Shown: positions 1 to 11,019, numbered from the stretch's first letter. The stretch: DNA of 64,000 nucleotides from Notamacropus eugenii (GCF_028372415.1 NC_092879.1:95777700-95841699); one strand, 5' to 3'. The notes: generated from the letters alone by a model not told the origin. Program-made: numbers and translations.

Positions 1-900
1 AATGAGCTCCCAAGTTCAGTCTCCATCTCCCTATCTGGTTATATACCCTTTAACCCTCATCTGCTAGGAAGATATTGTCTTTGCATTTGGTGGCAGTTCT
101 CTATGGGTTATAGCTTTCACATCTTTAATGCAAAAGAAACGACTACCCCCCACCCCCCCACCCCCCCACCATTTATGGTTTGTCTTAAAGGTTTACATTT
201 TATACATGCTTATGTGTCTTGTCAACTGGACTGAACTAGTCTCTTAACCTGTGGATGGCTGGAGCTGAACAGGGCAGGTCAGAGGCAGGAGAGTGGGGAG
301 TCAAAGTTTAATTTCAAAATAAGGGAAATGGCTTGTGAGCAAGGAGGGGATCTAGACATATGTGCCAGGGCTCTGCCCCTAGTGGGGGGACCCACCTTAG
401 TGCGGCCAAATCTCAATACTTACACCAATGGCTATGCAATGAGCTGTAGCCCTGACAGTGAGGGGTAACAGCCACAATGTGACCAGTTTGATTCCTAGCA
501 GGGCTTCATGGGGGCTTGTTGGCTGCTGGTCAAAACAATATAATAACTGTATGATTCTGCCAGAGAGTGAGATCATCCAGAGGTTGGGCACAGCCTGTTT
601 GCTGGGTCTTAGCTCTGGAAAACAAGGAGTGTCCTAATATCTTGACAGTCTTTTTCTCCCATGGTGGTCCCTCTCCTTTGTTGCGTTAGGAAATTTCCCC
701 TTTAACATAGTCATGAACAGAAACTTCTGCCCTCTTCCTACTTTGAATGATGGGACCTCTTGGATTTCAATGGCTTGGCATTTGAAGTTTATTATGTTTC
801 ATGGTAGAAAAAGCTGGTCTGAGCCTGTCCCCCAAACTGGAAGGGGAGACTTCCTTAAAGAAAGAGGCTGTTCTCTTTAATGTAGGGACATTATCATTTC
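1..900. other. No recognised gene or repeat
   Basis: I see no convincing coding region here. There is a short C-rich run near 147-170. The rest is unremarkable sequence with no repeat family I can name. Confidence 0.5.
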
Positions 901-1142
901 ATGGGGCAGCTAGATGGTACAGTGGATAGAACACCGGGCCCAGAGTCGGGAAGACTTGAGTTTAAATCTGGCCTCAGACACTAACTGTGTGACCCTGGGC
1001 AAGTCACTTAACCCTGTTTGCCTCAGTCTCCTCATCTGTAAAATGAGCTGGAGAAGGAAATGGCAAAGTGCTCCAGTGTCTGTACCGAGAAAATACCAAA
1101 TGGTGTCACAAAAAGCAGACACAATTGAAACCACTGAACAAT
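901..1142 (+). mobile_element. MAR1-type tRNA-derived SINE
   Basis: The element starts with the marsupial SINE head (GGGGCAGCTAGATGG, then GTGGATAGA). It continues through a B-box-like GAGTTTAAATC, the CORE-like run CTCATCTGTAAAATGAGCTGG, and the tail GTGTCACAAAAAGCAGACAC ending in AACAATAA. It appears near full length. Copies of this type are typical of marsupial genomes. Confidence 0.88.
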
Positions 1143-1429
1143 AAGGATGGTATTTAGAGACTCTGCCCCACCTGAGCTAGCAAAGGATGAGGTGATGAGC
1201 ATGACCCAGACACTAAACTTCTCCACTGGTAAGCTCAACAGAGACGGCTTTTCCCAAAGATGGATCAAAAAATGGCTGGGAATCCAGGCCTGACTCTCGT
1301 TCTTGCTGCACTGCTATGTTAGAGCTACATGCTAGGTACTAGGGAAACAGAAGGGGAACAACTACATTTAATGGCTGATGCTTATGGCAATTAAAAGATT
1401 AGCAGAGAGCTTTCCATATGGCCTCCTCT

Positions 1430-1600
1430 GAACCTTACAGCACCACTATTAGGTGGTTACCACCCACTCTTTATTTCACAGATGAGGAAACTGAGACTTG
1501 GATCAAACAGCCTGTCCATGGTCACATAGGTAGAAAATGTGGGAGGCAGGATTAGAACTTAGGTTCTTTGTGTTCTATCCACTGTACTGTGCTGTCCCCC
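1430..1600 (-). mobile_element. MIR/MON1-type CORE-SINE fragment
   Basis: Read on the minus strand, this holds the CORE segment: the plus strand shows CACAGATGAGGAAACTGAGAC, a GGTCACATAGGTAGAAAA run, and GTTCTATCCACTGTACTGTGC. It is diverged and old. Confidence 0.75.
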
Positions 1601-1619
1601 TCCTTCCACACTCCTGAGG

Positions 1620-1810
1620 CAGGTAGACCCTAAGCAAGTCATTTAACCTTTGCTTCCTTCCATTTCCTCAACTGTAAAATGGTGATAACAGCTCCTAGAG
1701 TTGGCATGAGACTCAAATAAGATAATATATGTGAAATGCTTAGCACAGTGACTGGTACATCGTAGGTGCTTTATAAGTAAATAAGTAAAATATAAATAAA
1801 TAAATTTATA
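1620..1810 (+). mobile_element. MIR/MON1-type CORE-SINE fragment
   Basis: The 3' half of a CORE-SINE is visible (CAAGTCATTTAACC, CTGTAAAATGGTGATAACA, then a GTAGGTGCTTTATAAGTAAATAAG tail region). It lies head to tail with the opposite-strand copy just upstream, so this is two separate insertions. Confidence 0.72.
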
Positions 1811-2545
1811 AATAAATGCCCCTCCCCCTCAATCTTTAAAAACCCATTCTCCCTCTGGTCTACCTGAGGAATCCTCTTATAGCTTGTATGTTTGGAATCT
1901 CCCCCAGCTGCTGATGCATCTCAGGTGGCAGGAATTGCTGTGGCTAGAAACATGCGTCCTTGTGCTCCCAGCATACTCTTGGCACTGAATTGCTCTCTGC
2001 TGCTCCTTGGATGATGGGCACATTGCCCTTCGATGCACTCATACTTGAAGCTCTCCTAGTTTGATAGGACTTCTCAGGTCTCTGGTCTTGCTGGCCTAGC
2101 ACACTAAGAGGCTGGGTCACAGGAACCGTCTAGAGGAGGGGCTACTAGTCAGAATAGTAAACACCAGAGTTCCCTGCTGGTTCCTTCATCCTTCCCAACA
2201 CTTTTCACCTGTTGGTACTTGGGAACTTGGCCAACCTGCCTAAGAATTCGACCTGGATGTTACATTGTTGGGGAAGGATGGGAAAAGGCAGTTTTTTTGT
2301 GTGATCTTTTTCCAAAGAGGAGATTGATGGGGAAGGTTTCATATAGTCTTCCAGTCCTCCTAGAAACAGGCAGGCTCTTACAGATGTGATGGGATAATGA
2401 GATTGTACCATTTCTCTTGGAACTCCAGAGCCTGTAGATGCTGGGACACTTTCTGTTCCTTCTAGGCATCTTTTTTTCTCTTCCCCTCTTCCATTTGTTC
2501 CTTCTCACCCCTCTCCTAGATCCTCTGCAGAAAGATATTCTAGTA
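1811..2545. other. No recognised gene
   Basis: Short open frames occur here, but none has recognisable protein similarity or a plausible gene context. I see no clear repeat. Confidence 0.45.
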
Positions 2546-2620
2546 CATTACATCTTAAACTGTGGGTCACATAATTCAATGTGGGGGGTGTCCCAAAAAT
2601 TTTGCTACAGTAGAAGGTTT
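2546..2620 (+). mobile_element. hAT-Charlie-like MITE, left part
   Basis: The sequence CTTAAACTGTGGGTCACATAATTCAATG, written here in pieces (CTTAAACTGTGGGTC and ATAATTCAATG), followed by CCAAAAATTTTGCTACAGTA resembles Charlie-type MITEs of the opossum. The element resumes at 6309. Its right end has GTTTAAGAAGTGCTG, the inverted counterpart of the left terminus. It was split by HAL1 copy 1. Confidence 0.7.
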
Positions 2621-3604
2621 TTTTAAATTTATTTTTAACATAGTTTATAACAGATAAAGCAATTCCAACTTTTGGTCAGGTGATACTTCTTTTTAAAGCA
2701 TTTACAATATGGACCACAAAAGAATTTTTTTTTTAAACATTAACCAACTGAGACACAGATAATATTTATGTTGCTGACTTCACAAGCTCTTGGCCTAATT
2801 GTCTCCACAGTATTACTAAGAATTAAAGGACCCTAACTTACGGTTGTTGGTCTAAAGTCCTATGCCTAATAGTTTAATTTTAGACAACCTCGGATGTTCC
2901 CCTACTCATAATCTGTAATTGAATAGATCTGATATTAAGCTTACAAACCTTTTGACTATAGGACATTGCCACCAATAGTCAGGACTTTGCAGGGAAACAA
3001 TATCTCCCCAACTTCATGTCAATTCCAGGCAGGGTTAGATTATCCACTTGCATTCAGTCAGGCTTAAAGTCTGCCAGGTGTCAGTGGGGAAATTGAGTCA
3101 GGAGAATCCCACCTCAGCCCATGATGAACAGCCGCTCTCCCACCCTTCCCTTGAGATCACCTTATGCAGTTCATACCAGCATCTCATCAGCTTACTGGCA
3201 TCATGTATTGGAGGCTCAGATCGCCTTTCTTGCTACCCATACCTGGAGTTAGACTCAGAGGAACAGTCACTTAATAGTCCCATAGCATCTAAGAATGGCA
3301 AGCTCCAATAACCAGGTCTCACATACGATTATAGTTTCACTTTGGCTAAAGAACATCTTTTGAGGCAGGTCTTACGTGGCTTACATGCCTTTCTATACAT
3401 GTTCTAGTTCCTGATTAAATGGCAGTCATAAAATCAAATTTACCATTAAAACCTTGACTTTTCCATCAGTGCCAAATTTTACCCAAGGTTACCTTCCTCT
3501 AGGAAATTGAGACTGAAATTCTTTTCTCCAAACTAAAGAGGTCATTGATTTATTCTCAATAATTAATTCAGTCTATTGTTTTAATACTAATTGCTTTTAC
3601 CTTA
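2621..3604 (-). other. Non-L1 tail of HAL1 copy 1, candidate 3' transduction
   Basis: This segment lies inside the target-site duplications but has no similarity to the 3' UTRs of HAL1 copies 2-4. On the minus strand it ends in AATAAATTTAAAAAAA against the left TSD. It may be downstream flank carried along by read-through from a donor locus. It could instead be an unrecognised element. HAL1 copy 1 also lacks its own last ~60 bp, so the junction is not clean. Confidence 0.5.
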
Positions 3605-4619
3605 CTTTGCAACATGACCACTTTTTCTCCCCATCACTCCCTTCCCCCCACTTCCTAATACCTTGCATTCCGATTACTCCTTCCCTCAATGTTCCCTCCC
3701 CTCCATCACATCCCAGCCCTCTCCTATCCCCATCTTCCCTCTTTTCTTGTCGGGCAAAATAAATTTCCATACCCCTATCCCTGTAGTTCTTATTTCCCAA
3801 TTATATGCAATAAAAATTCTCAACATTCTTTTCTAATACTGTGAATTCCAACTTCTCTCCCTCCCCCCCTCCCTCCCCAGCCCCACTGAGAAGGGAAGCA
3901 ACTCAATACAGACTAAATATGTGTTGTTTTGCAAAAGACTTCCATAGTAATCATGTTGTGTAATGCTAATTATATTGCCTTCTGACCTACCCTATCCCCT
4001 CTTATTTCTCCCCTACAATTGACCTTGTCCCTTCTCGAAAGTGTTTATTTTTAGTGACTCCCTTCTCCCATTAGCCCTCCCCTCTAACATTCCCCTTGTT
4101 CCACTTGTCACCTCCTCTCCTACTTTCCTGTGGTGTATATAAATTTTCCTATCAAATTTAGTGAGCATGCTATTCCCTCCTTCAGGGAAGGGGGGAAAAG
4201 TACACGTGGGGAGAGTAGCTTTATTTTTCTCCCCCTCCCCTTCTCCCTTATCTCCTCCATTGAATAAGATTTTTTCTTATCTCTTTTATGAGTTATAGCC
4301 TGCCCCATTCCATTACTCCCTTTCTCTTCCCAGAATTTTCCTCCTTCACCCCTTAATTTTTAATTTAATTTAATTTAATTTTTTTGTCTGTGGATATCAT
4401 CTCTTCTGATATAACACATCCTGTACTCTCTATCTATCTATGTGTATGTGTGTGTGTGTGTATGTTTATGTACAATCTCTCCAACTACCCAAATACTGAG
4501 AAAAGATTCAAGAGTTAAAAATGTTTTCTTTCCATGTAGTAATGTAAACAGTTCAGCTTTAGAGAGTCTTTTATGATTTTTCATTTCTGTTTACTTTTTC
4601 GTGCTTCTCTTGATTCTAG

Positions 4620-5613
4620 TCTTGGGAAGTCAAATTTTTAAATACAGATCTGGTCTTTTCCTCAACATGAATTCTTGAAAGTCATCTATATTACTGAATG
4701 ACCATTTTTTCCCTTGAAGTATTATATTCAGATTTGCTGGGAAGGTGATTCTTGGTTTCAATCCCAGTTCCTTTGACCTTTGAAATATCTCACTCCAAGC
4801 GCTTTGATCCCTTAATGTTGAAGCTGCCAGATCCTGTGTTATCCTGATTGTATTTCCACAATACTCAAATTGTTTCTTTCTAACTGCTTGCTGTATTTTC
4901 TCCTTGATCTGGGCACTCTGAAATTTGGTCACAATATTCCTAGGAGTTTCTCTGGGCTTATTTCAGGAGGTGATAGATGAATTCTTTCAATATTTATTTT
5001 GCCCTCTGATTCTATAATATCAGGGCAGTTTTCCTTGATAATTTCCTGGAAGATAGCGTCTAGGCTATATTTTTGATTATGGCTTTCAGATAGTCCAATA
5101 ATTTTTAAATTATTTCTCCTCGATCTATTTTCCAGGTCAGTTGTTTTTCCAATGAGTTGTTTCACCTTATCTTCTATTTTTTCAAATTTTTGATTTTATT
5201 TACTAACTGCTTGGTTTATCTCATAGTCATTCGTTTCCCTGAACTCAATTCTCTCTTTCAACGAATTATTTTGTTCAATGAACTTTTGAACCTTCTCCTC
5301 CGTTTGGCTAATTCTGCTTTTTAAAACCTCCTTCTCCTCATTGACTTTTTGGACCTCTTTTTCCAACTGAGTTAGCCTCTTTTTAAAGCTGTTATTTTCC
5401 TCAGCATTTTTTTGATTCTCCTTTAGTAAGCTGCTAACTTATTTTTTAAGGTCTTCTATTGCCTGAGCCCATTTTAAGTTTCCTTTGAAGGCAGAGACCT
5501 TGACTTCCTCTGACAGTATGCCTTGTTCTTCCTCATCTGAAAGGATGGGGGGAGACACCTGTTCCCCAAGAAAATAACCTTCTATGGTCTTATTTCCCTC
5601 GCTCTTTTGGGCA
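4620..5613 (-). pseudogene. L1 ORF1 protein gene, decayed (HAL1 copy 1)
   Basis: Two minus-strand frames, 4929-5165 and 4630-4932, match the RNA-binding half of L1 ORF1p. The first carries DLENRSRRNNLKIIGLSES (RRM entry) and the second CGNTIRITQDLAASTLRD (C-terminal domain). They overlap by a few bases in different frames, so the gene is frameshifted there. The N-terminal part (5170-5613) still shows NKTIEGYF and coiled-coil-coding sequence, but it is interrupted by stops and frame changes. It is not functional. Confidence 0.8.
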
Positions 5614-6308
5614 TTTTCCCAGCTTTTTCTTGACTTCTGAGTTTCCTCTCCACACCTACCTCACCTCCAGTTCCTCCTAGCCAGCACTTGGGGGCTGAGA
5701 TTCAAAAGAGCTTCTCCCAAGCCTCTGGGGCTTTTGGTGGGGGTGGGGCTGCTATTCAGTGTGAGATTAAGTTCAGCAGCTTGGGTGGGGGCAGGGCTGC
5801 CACATGGGGCTCAGTTCCCTCAAGGGGTTTACGAGGAGACCTTCAGTAATGGATCCAAGCTCCTGCCTGCTTTGGGAGCCCCTGTCTGTCGCCGCCCCCT
5901 CTGCTGCCTCCCGAGGGGACCTGAATCATGGGGACACCCCGCTCCCTTCTCGGCCAGCTGAAAAGACCCTCTCACAGTCCTTTGGCCCTGTGGGTTGAGG
6001 GACCTGTGCTGCCGCTGGAGATTCTGTCCCTGAAGCCTGCTCGGATCTGCTCCCCTCAGTGCCTGTGCCATGTGGCCAAGGTAGGGCTGGCCTCTGCTCT
6101 GTGTCCAGTGCTTGACAGACCTTTCCTGTTGGTTTTTCAGGTCTCTCTGGAACAGAAATCTCCTCCACTCTGTTGTTCTGTGACTTCTGCTACTCTAGAA
6201 TTTGTTGAGAGTAATTCTTTACAGGTATTTTATGGGCTATGGAGTAAGAGCTAAGCGTATGTGTATCTTTCTACTCCACCATCTTGGCTCCTCCCCAGTA
6301 AAAGGTTT

Positions 6309-6664
6309 CTGAGCATACAACAACCAAAAATGAATTCAAAATCAAAAGTGTAATGAATCTGAGGTGTTTCTGGCAGCCTTGGTTCTGAACACACAACATG
6401 CACACTTTGCACTGCACATGCCTGTCATACCACGAAACACCAACAGATGCTGCCAGAAACACTGGCTCAGATTTGAGACTATTATCTTTAATCAATGGTA
6501 AAATTACATATATACCCAAGAATTGTTTTAAAATCAATTTCTTTATGGTTTATTATCAGTAAATGTTTGATTTGTATACTGATTTTATATACCTGGGGTT
6601 GCACAAAAATTTCTCAGGCAAAAAGGGATTATGAGTGGAAAAAGTTTAAGAAGTGCTGTTCTAG
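6309..6664 (+). mobile_element. hAT-Charlie-like MITE, right part
   Basis: This continues the element begun at 2546. It includes ATACCTGGGGTTGCACAAAA, TTCTCAGGCAAAAAGGGAT and the terminal GTTTAAGAAGTGCTGTTCTAG, which is complementary to the CTTAAACT terminus on the left. Confidence 0.7.
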
Positions 6665-7469
6665 GGTAATTTGTTTTATTTTGCCTAAAGATTAGAGACT
6701 TACCAACTTAAATCTTACTTGGGGAAAGGGAATGCTGGACCCTGGCACCAGGGAGGTAGCAGTTAGAGTTGCTGAAGCCACGTTGGCAGGTGTGGGCAGG
6801 GCCTGGGCCAGGGGAGGGCTAGCCTCTGGGGACTGAAGGAATAATATTCATTTACAAGGACTGAACAGTATGGAGGCCCTAATGCTGCTGGATGGGGAGT
6901 GACCCAAGAGAAGGGAGATTGAATCCCTTGTTTGGAGGGCGGTGGTGGGGGTGTGTGTGACTGAATGCCAACCCTGATGGAAGGGCCCTTGGAAGTCATC
7001 TAGTCCCACCCCTTTATTTTACAGAGAAAGAAACCAAGGCCCTGAGAAAAAGGACTTGACCAAGGTAACACAGGCTTTCAACCCAAACCTTTAACCTTCT
7101 TCCTCCAGGAATCAAAGCTGTGCCCTTAGGGCTTATTGAAACTCTATAGTGTTCTTTCAATGGAGAAAGGAGTAGGTGTTTAATCGATGTTTGTTGGATA
7201 AATGAATGAAAGTCACCCCTTTCTGAGAGTGGACTTGGTGTGTAGCCAAGTGACCAAGGCAGAGTTTTCAGTGGAGTGTTAGCACTGCAGCTGAGGCCTG
7301 AGACAATGTGACATAAAATGAGGATGTTGGCTTGTAGGGGGTGCCTACGCAGAGTTTGAGCTGTGTCTGAAATTCATTTGAACTTGGAAAGTGCTAACTA
7401 AGGGTCTGCTGTTCCGTACTGGTGCTGGGAAAAGAAACAAGACAAGGAGCTCATTCTGTAGGTGCCACA
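6665..7469. other. Unassigned sequence with an old CORE-SINE piece
   Basis: At about 6985-7075 a minus-oriented CORE-SINE fragment is visible (CATCTAGTCCCACCCC, TTACAGAGAAAGAAACCAAGG, GGACTTGACCAAGGTAACACA). At 7165-7210 a GTGTTTAATCGATGTTTGTTGGATAAATGAATGAA tail, read in pieces, looks like an L2/MIR 3' end. No gene is recognised. Confidence 0.5.
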
Positions 7470-8890
7470 CGAGCAATTTTAAATCCCTCTGCCTTCCCTA
7501 CCACCCATGTCACTTACTGGGATGTGATCTGTTCCATAAATTGCAGGCCCCTATTTCATTTGAGGCAGCAGGGAGCACTTCCTCACTTCTTTTATCCCTG
7601 ACCACCCTCCACATTTGAAAGTGTCAGCATTCCTTTAGGTTTCTTTTCCTTAACTCCTTCTGACCCTCCAACTCTCAACCAAGTTCCGTCTAGCTCATGG
7701 GCTTCAGATGCTACTGATGTTGGGCCATTTATCACTGCCCCACTTATTGTGCAGTTGGACCCATCTAAACTCTTATTATCCATATATCAGTGGTCCTTGA
7801 TGGAGTTGGGTCCCTCATCCTTGCCTATCTATCTAAGGGCTTCATTATTCTCTGTACTTCCCCTATGACCATGTCCATTTTTCCAGTCCTGGTAGATGAA
7901 GCTGGCAACTGGTGTGTGATCTCTGAGCAGTTAATGCCGTTGTAAGACCCAGAGCTGCCAGGCCTAGAGGCCTGAGGGCTACCCGAGTCTCTCCTCCCTT
8001 TCCCTCTCTTCGTTCCTCCCTCCCCCTCTCTCCCCACTTACACTTCTGCTTCGAATCTCTTATTATAAGATCTTTGCCTCCTTGGGAGATTCCTCGCTCC
8101 CTCCTAAGGAAGAATTCCCCTGCACTTGTAACTCGAACCCTGAATAAAAGCTTAACCCTTGTTCGACTCTGGGAGGTCTCTTCTCTCATACAACTATCCG
8201 GTTTGGCCAGCTGAGGACCTGCGAGAGGTAAGGTAAGAAGGCTCGGGTAGCCCTCAGGCCTCTAGGCCTGGCACAGAGCATCTGTCATCCCAAACTCCCA
8301 CACTTTGCTTAACCTAGTACCACCCTAGGCCACTTACTTTATAGTGATTAACCTCTGCAGTGCCTTCTTTTCAATCCCAATGCCCTTGGAATCCAGGAAG
8401 GGCTAGAATCTGGGAGGGATGCCAATACATGGGGACTGTCCTTTTGCCGGGATTCACTGAGTCACTATCCTATTTCTTACAGATATAAAACCGAGACTTG
8501 TCCTCATTAGATTTTAAGGACTCTTTCCTCCATAGCATATTGATGACTTTCTCCTGTGTTCCCCCTCCCAAGACTCTGTATATATCCTTAATGGTTTAGC
8601 AGCAAGAGGCCATAAGGTACAAACTGCACTTTGCTCTCCCTGGCCTCTGCCTGCACTTGTCCCATGTTAAAGCTACCCTCCAGTCCCCTGTACCCCATGC
8701 CCAGTGTCAGTGCCTAGAAGGCCATTGCTATCTCTTGATCCCTGACTTTTCAGGTATTGCCTGCCACTTTATGACCTCCTCAAGGATTCTGTCCCTGAGA
8801 CCTTGGCTCTTCCCCTAGAAGCTCCAATCTCCTTTGATTCTTTGAATCAAAGTTGGTCCTCCAACAACAACCAGCTTTAGGCTCCCCTGA
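7470..8890 (+). mobile_element. Class I endogenous retrovirus pol fossil
   Basis: Short stretches resemble the protease C-terminus and the reverse transcriptase palm of gammaretrovirus-like (ERV1) pol, in order on the plus strand and on both sides of the LTR insertion at 7956-8273. The fossil is broken, with several breaks. It has no recognisable gag or env and no paired LTRs, and it is old. It predates the LTR that interrupts it. Confidence 0.72.
7956..8273 (+). mobile_element. 318-bp solo LTR-like element with 32-bp perfect terminal inverted repeats
   Basis: The element begins TGCCAGGCCTAGAGGCCTGA and ends with the exact inverse complement. The inverted repeat is 32 bp and perfect (7956-7987 and 8242-8273). 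It is flanked by a 6-bp direct repeat, CAGAGC, at 7950-7955 and 8274-8279. It contains an AATAAA poly(A) signal near 8143. Its right ~200 bp are closely related to the end of the LTR at 36394-36972, which lacks the long inverted repeat. It is inserted in an older retroviral pol fossil. A 6-bp TSD fits a retroviral integrase. Confidence 0.85.
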
Positions 8891-9268
8891 CTATTCTATC
8901 CCATTTGATTTATTTGTCCCTGAGAAAGTTAGTAGGTGTACTAACACAAAAACATGGTGAAAATTTTGGTCACATGGGATACTATGGTAAAACTTTGGAC
9001 AATGTTGCTTAAGGCCTCCCAGGCTGTCTTTGGGCAGTAGTGGCCACAGCTGTCCTCTCTGTGCCACTGAGGACATTTGTCTTGACTCTCCTTTAATGGT
9101 ACATGTTCCCCATGTTGTTGAAACACTTCTAAATTTACAGAGCTAGCCTCTTGTGTGCCTGGGCACTGTGACTTGTGCTGGGGGTAAAAAGATGAAAAAT
9201 AGTCCCTGCCTTCTCTTCCAGGGTTGGTGCTGGAGATCCCAGTTGCACATAAACAAGTAGGCTCTATC
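8891..9268. other. No recognised gene
   Basis: Short minus-strand frames are present without recognisable similarity. I see no convincing repeat. Confidence 0.4.
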
Positions 9269-9375
9269 AATCAATCAACGTTTATTAAGAACCTGTTTAT
9301 GTTTGAGTCCCTGAGCTAAGCTCAAGATAGGAAAGAGGCAAAAGATACTCCCTGCCTTCAAGAAGCTGCTACAAA
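9269..9375 (-). mobile_element. L2/L3-type LINE 3'-end fragment
   Basis: The plus strand reads ATCAATCAATCAACGTTTATTAAG, seen as the inverse of an AATAAATGTTGATTGATTGAT tail, then a 'CTCCCTGCCTTCAAGAAGCT' block. This is the complement of the L2-like 3' end that recurs elsewhere in the window. Confidence 0.7.
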
Positions 9376-9460
9376 AAAAACCCTGGTTTGGCCTGCCCAG
9401 GTCAAATGGGGCAAACCCAGGAAAAAGGCCCTGAATGCAAACTACATGCTTCTTTCCTGG

Positions 9461-9480
9461 TGGTGGTGGTGGTGGTGGTG
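9461..9480. repeat. (GGT)n microsatellite
   Basis: Tandem GGT units form a short trinucleotide repeat just before a SINE. Confidence 0.9.
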
Positions 9481-9482
9481 CT

Positions 9483-9655
9483 TTGTCATCCTGAGATACT
9501 AGACTGGTTTGCCATTTCCTTCTCCAATGGATTTGGCAAACAGAGGTTCAATCGCTCCAAGTCACACAGCTGGAATGTCTAAGACTGGATTGGAACTTGG
9601 GTCTTCCTGACTCCAGGCCCAGATCTCTATCTAGTGAACCACCCAGGTGCCTTTA
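9483..9655 (-). mobile_element. MAR1-type SINE
   Basis: The plus strand shows the inverse of the MAR1 body: GGTTTGCCATTTCCTTCTCC, CAAGTCACACAGCTGGAATG, GGTCTTCCTGACTCCAGGCC and a decayed head (CACCCAGGTGCC). It lacks the outermost tail. Confidence 0.82.
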
Positions 9656-9678
9656 ATAGCTGCTTTATAGACAGGAGT

Positions 9679-10749
9679 GGTGGTTGTTCTCCTTTGTCTT
9701 CGAAGAGGACCAAAATGACATCGCCATGATAAGGTGAAATTTCAGTGTGTCCAACTGTGGCTGATCAGATGAGCTTGGAATGCTCCACCACAGGTTGGGC
9801 ACAGATAATCCATGTGAATATTTGGGGTGGATATCCCAAATTTGTACATCCTGTGTTTACTTTGTGCTGTCTCAATTCTGCTTTGCTCAAAGAGCACAGC
9901 ACCCTTTCTGATGTGGGCACGCCATGCCAAACGGTCCTGTGCCAGTGTCTCCCAAGCTATACTGTCTAATCCAAAGTTCTTGAGAGAGACCTTGAGAGTG
10001 TCCTTGTATCGCTTCTTCTGGCCACCATGTGATCTCCTGCCCTATGGGAGTTCTCCATAAAATGGTCTTTTTAGCAAGCGTGCCTTTGGCATTAGAACAA
10101 TGTGGCCAGCCCATCCGAGTTTTGCTCTCTGAAGCATAGTTTGAATACCTAGCAGTTCAGCTTGAGTGAGGGTTTCAGTGTCTGGTACCTTATCCTGCCA
10201 GGTGATCCTCAGAATCTTCCTAAGACAGTTCAAATGGAAGCAATTCACTTTCCTGGCATGGTGCTGGCAGACTGTCCATGTTTCACAAGCATATAACAAT
10301 GAGGTCAGCACAACAGCTCTGTAGACCTTCAGTTTGGTAGTCAGTCTAATACCTCTTCTCTCCCATACTTTTCTTCAGAGCCTCCCAAACACAGCTAGCT
10401 CTGGCAATGTGTGCATCAACCTCATTGTCAATGTGTGCATCCCTGGAAAGTACACTACCAAGGTAAGTGAACTTATCCACAGCATTCAAAACTTCTCCAT
10501 TTGTTGTAGCTGATGGTTCCATGTATGGATGGTGTGGTGGTGGCTGATGGAGCATCAAGGTCAGCTACCACACTGATGGTAAGTTCTTCAATTTGAAAAG
10601 GCTACAAGCCAAGACCAAAGTGAAGTGAGTGTTGGTGCATGATTTTCTGCCTGCAACCTCTGAAGCTGAGATGCAACAAAGTATGGGTCAGTTAGTTCTC
10701 TGCTGCCTGTGGTTATTTTGGCCTAATAATTAACACCAAGAAAACCCAG
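9679..10749 (-). mobile_element. RTE-type LINE fragment with 5' inversion (twin priming)
   Basis: Minus-strand frames at 10346-10558 (contains NAVDKFTYLGSVLSRD) and 10042-10311 (contains LLYACETWTVCQHHARK and WQDKVPDTE) match the C-terminal part of RTE reverse transcriptase. From about 10557 to 10749 the adjacent upstream part of the same protein reads on the plus strand (YHTDGK, LKRLQAKTKV, then a degenerate NTKKTQ-like end). Perfect 12-bp repeats ATAGACAGGAGT flank the whole unit (9667-9678 and 10750-10761). The 3' end is at 9679 and has no poly(A), as is usual for RTE. Frameshifts show that it is inactive. Confidence 0.88.
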
Positions 10750-10761
10750 ATAGACAGGAGT

Positions 10762-11019
10762 AAATAAATTCCAGATAAGGGCAAGCCAATCCTGATTGGT
10801 ATACAGTTCCATGAGGAGATGGAACTAGTGCCCCCTCTGTTCCTCCCCTTTTTCAACCTCCTAGGATGTGGAATTAGTGACCGAGCTTGAGGGCATTTCC
10901 TGGACTGCCAGCTCCTGCAGGCTGCTACGGCACCCAAAGTTTTAAACACTCAGATTGACTCAAAACAAATAGCTGACTTTGTGCAGAGTTTGCCATCTAA
11001 TGGCTGAGACAACACGTAG
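10762..11019. other. Unassigned sequence
   Basis: No gene or repeat is recognised between the RTE target site and the LINE fragment that follows. Confidence 0.4.

Larger units (their letters stand above)
2621..6295 (-). mobile_element. HAL1-like element, copy 1 (L1 with ORF1 but no ORF2)
   Basis: The 5' end is at 6295, where the plus strand reads CCATCTTGGCTCCTCCCC, the complement of the L1 start GGAGGAGCCAAGATGG. Going leftward come the 5' UTR (about 5614-6295), a decayed ORF1 (about 4620-5613), and the pyrimidine-rich region that forms the 3' UTR in all copies (about 3605-4600). No reverse transcriptase lies between ORF1 and the 3' UTR. The insertion sits in a hAT MITE. It is bounded by CAGTAGAAGGTTT (2608-2620) and CAGTAAAAGGTTT (6296-6308), a 13-bp TSD with one mismatch. 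The leftmost 984 bp (2621-3604) is not HAL1 sequence. Confidence 0.82.
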
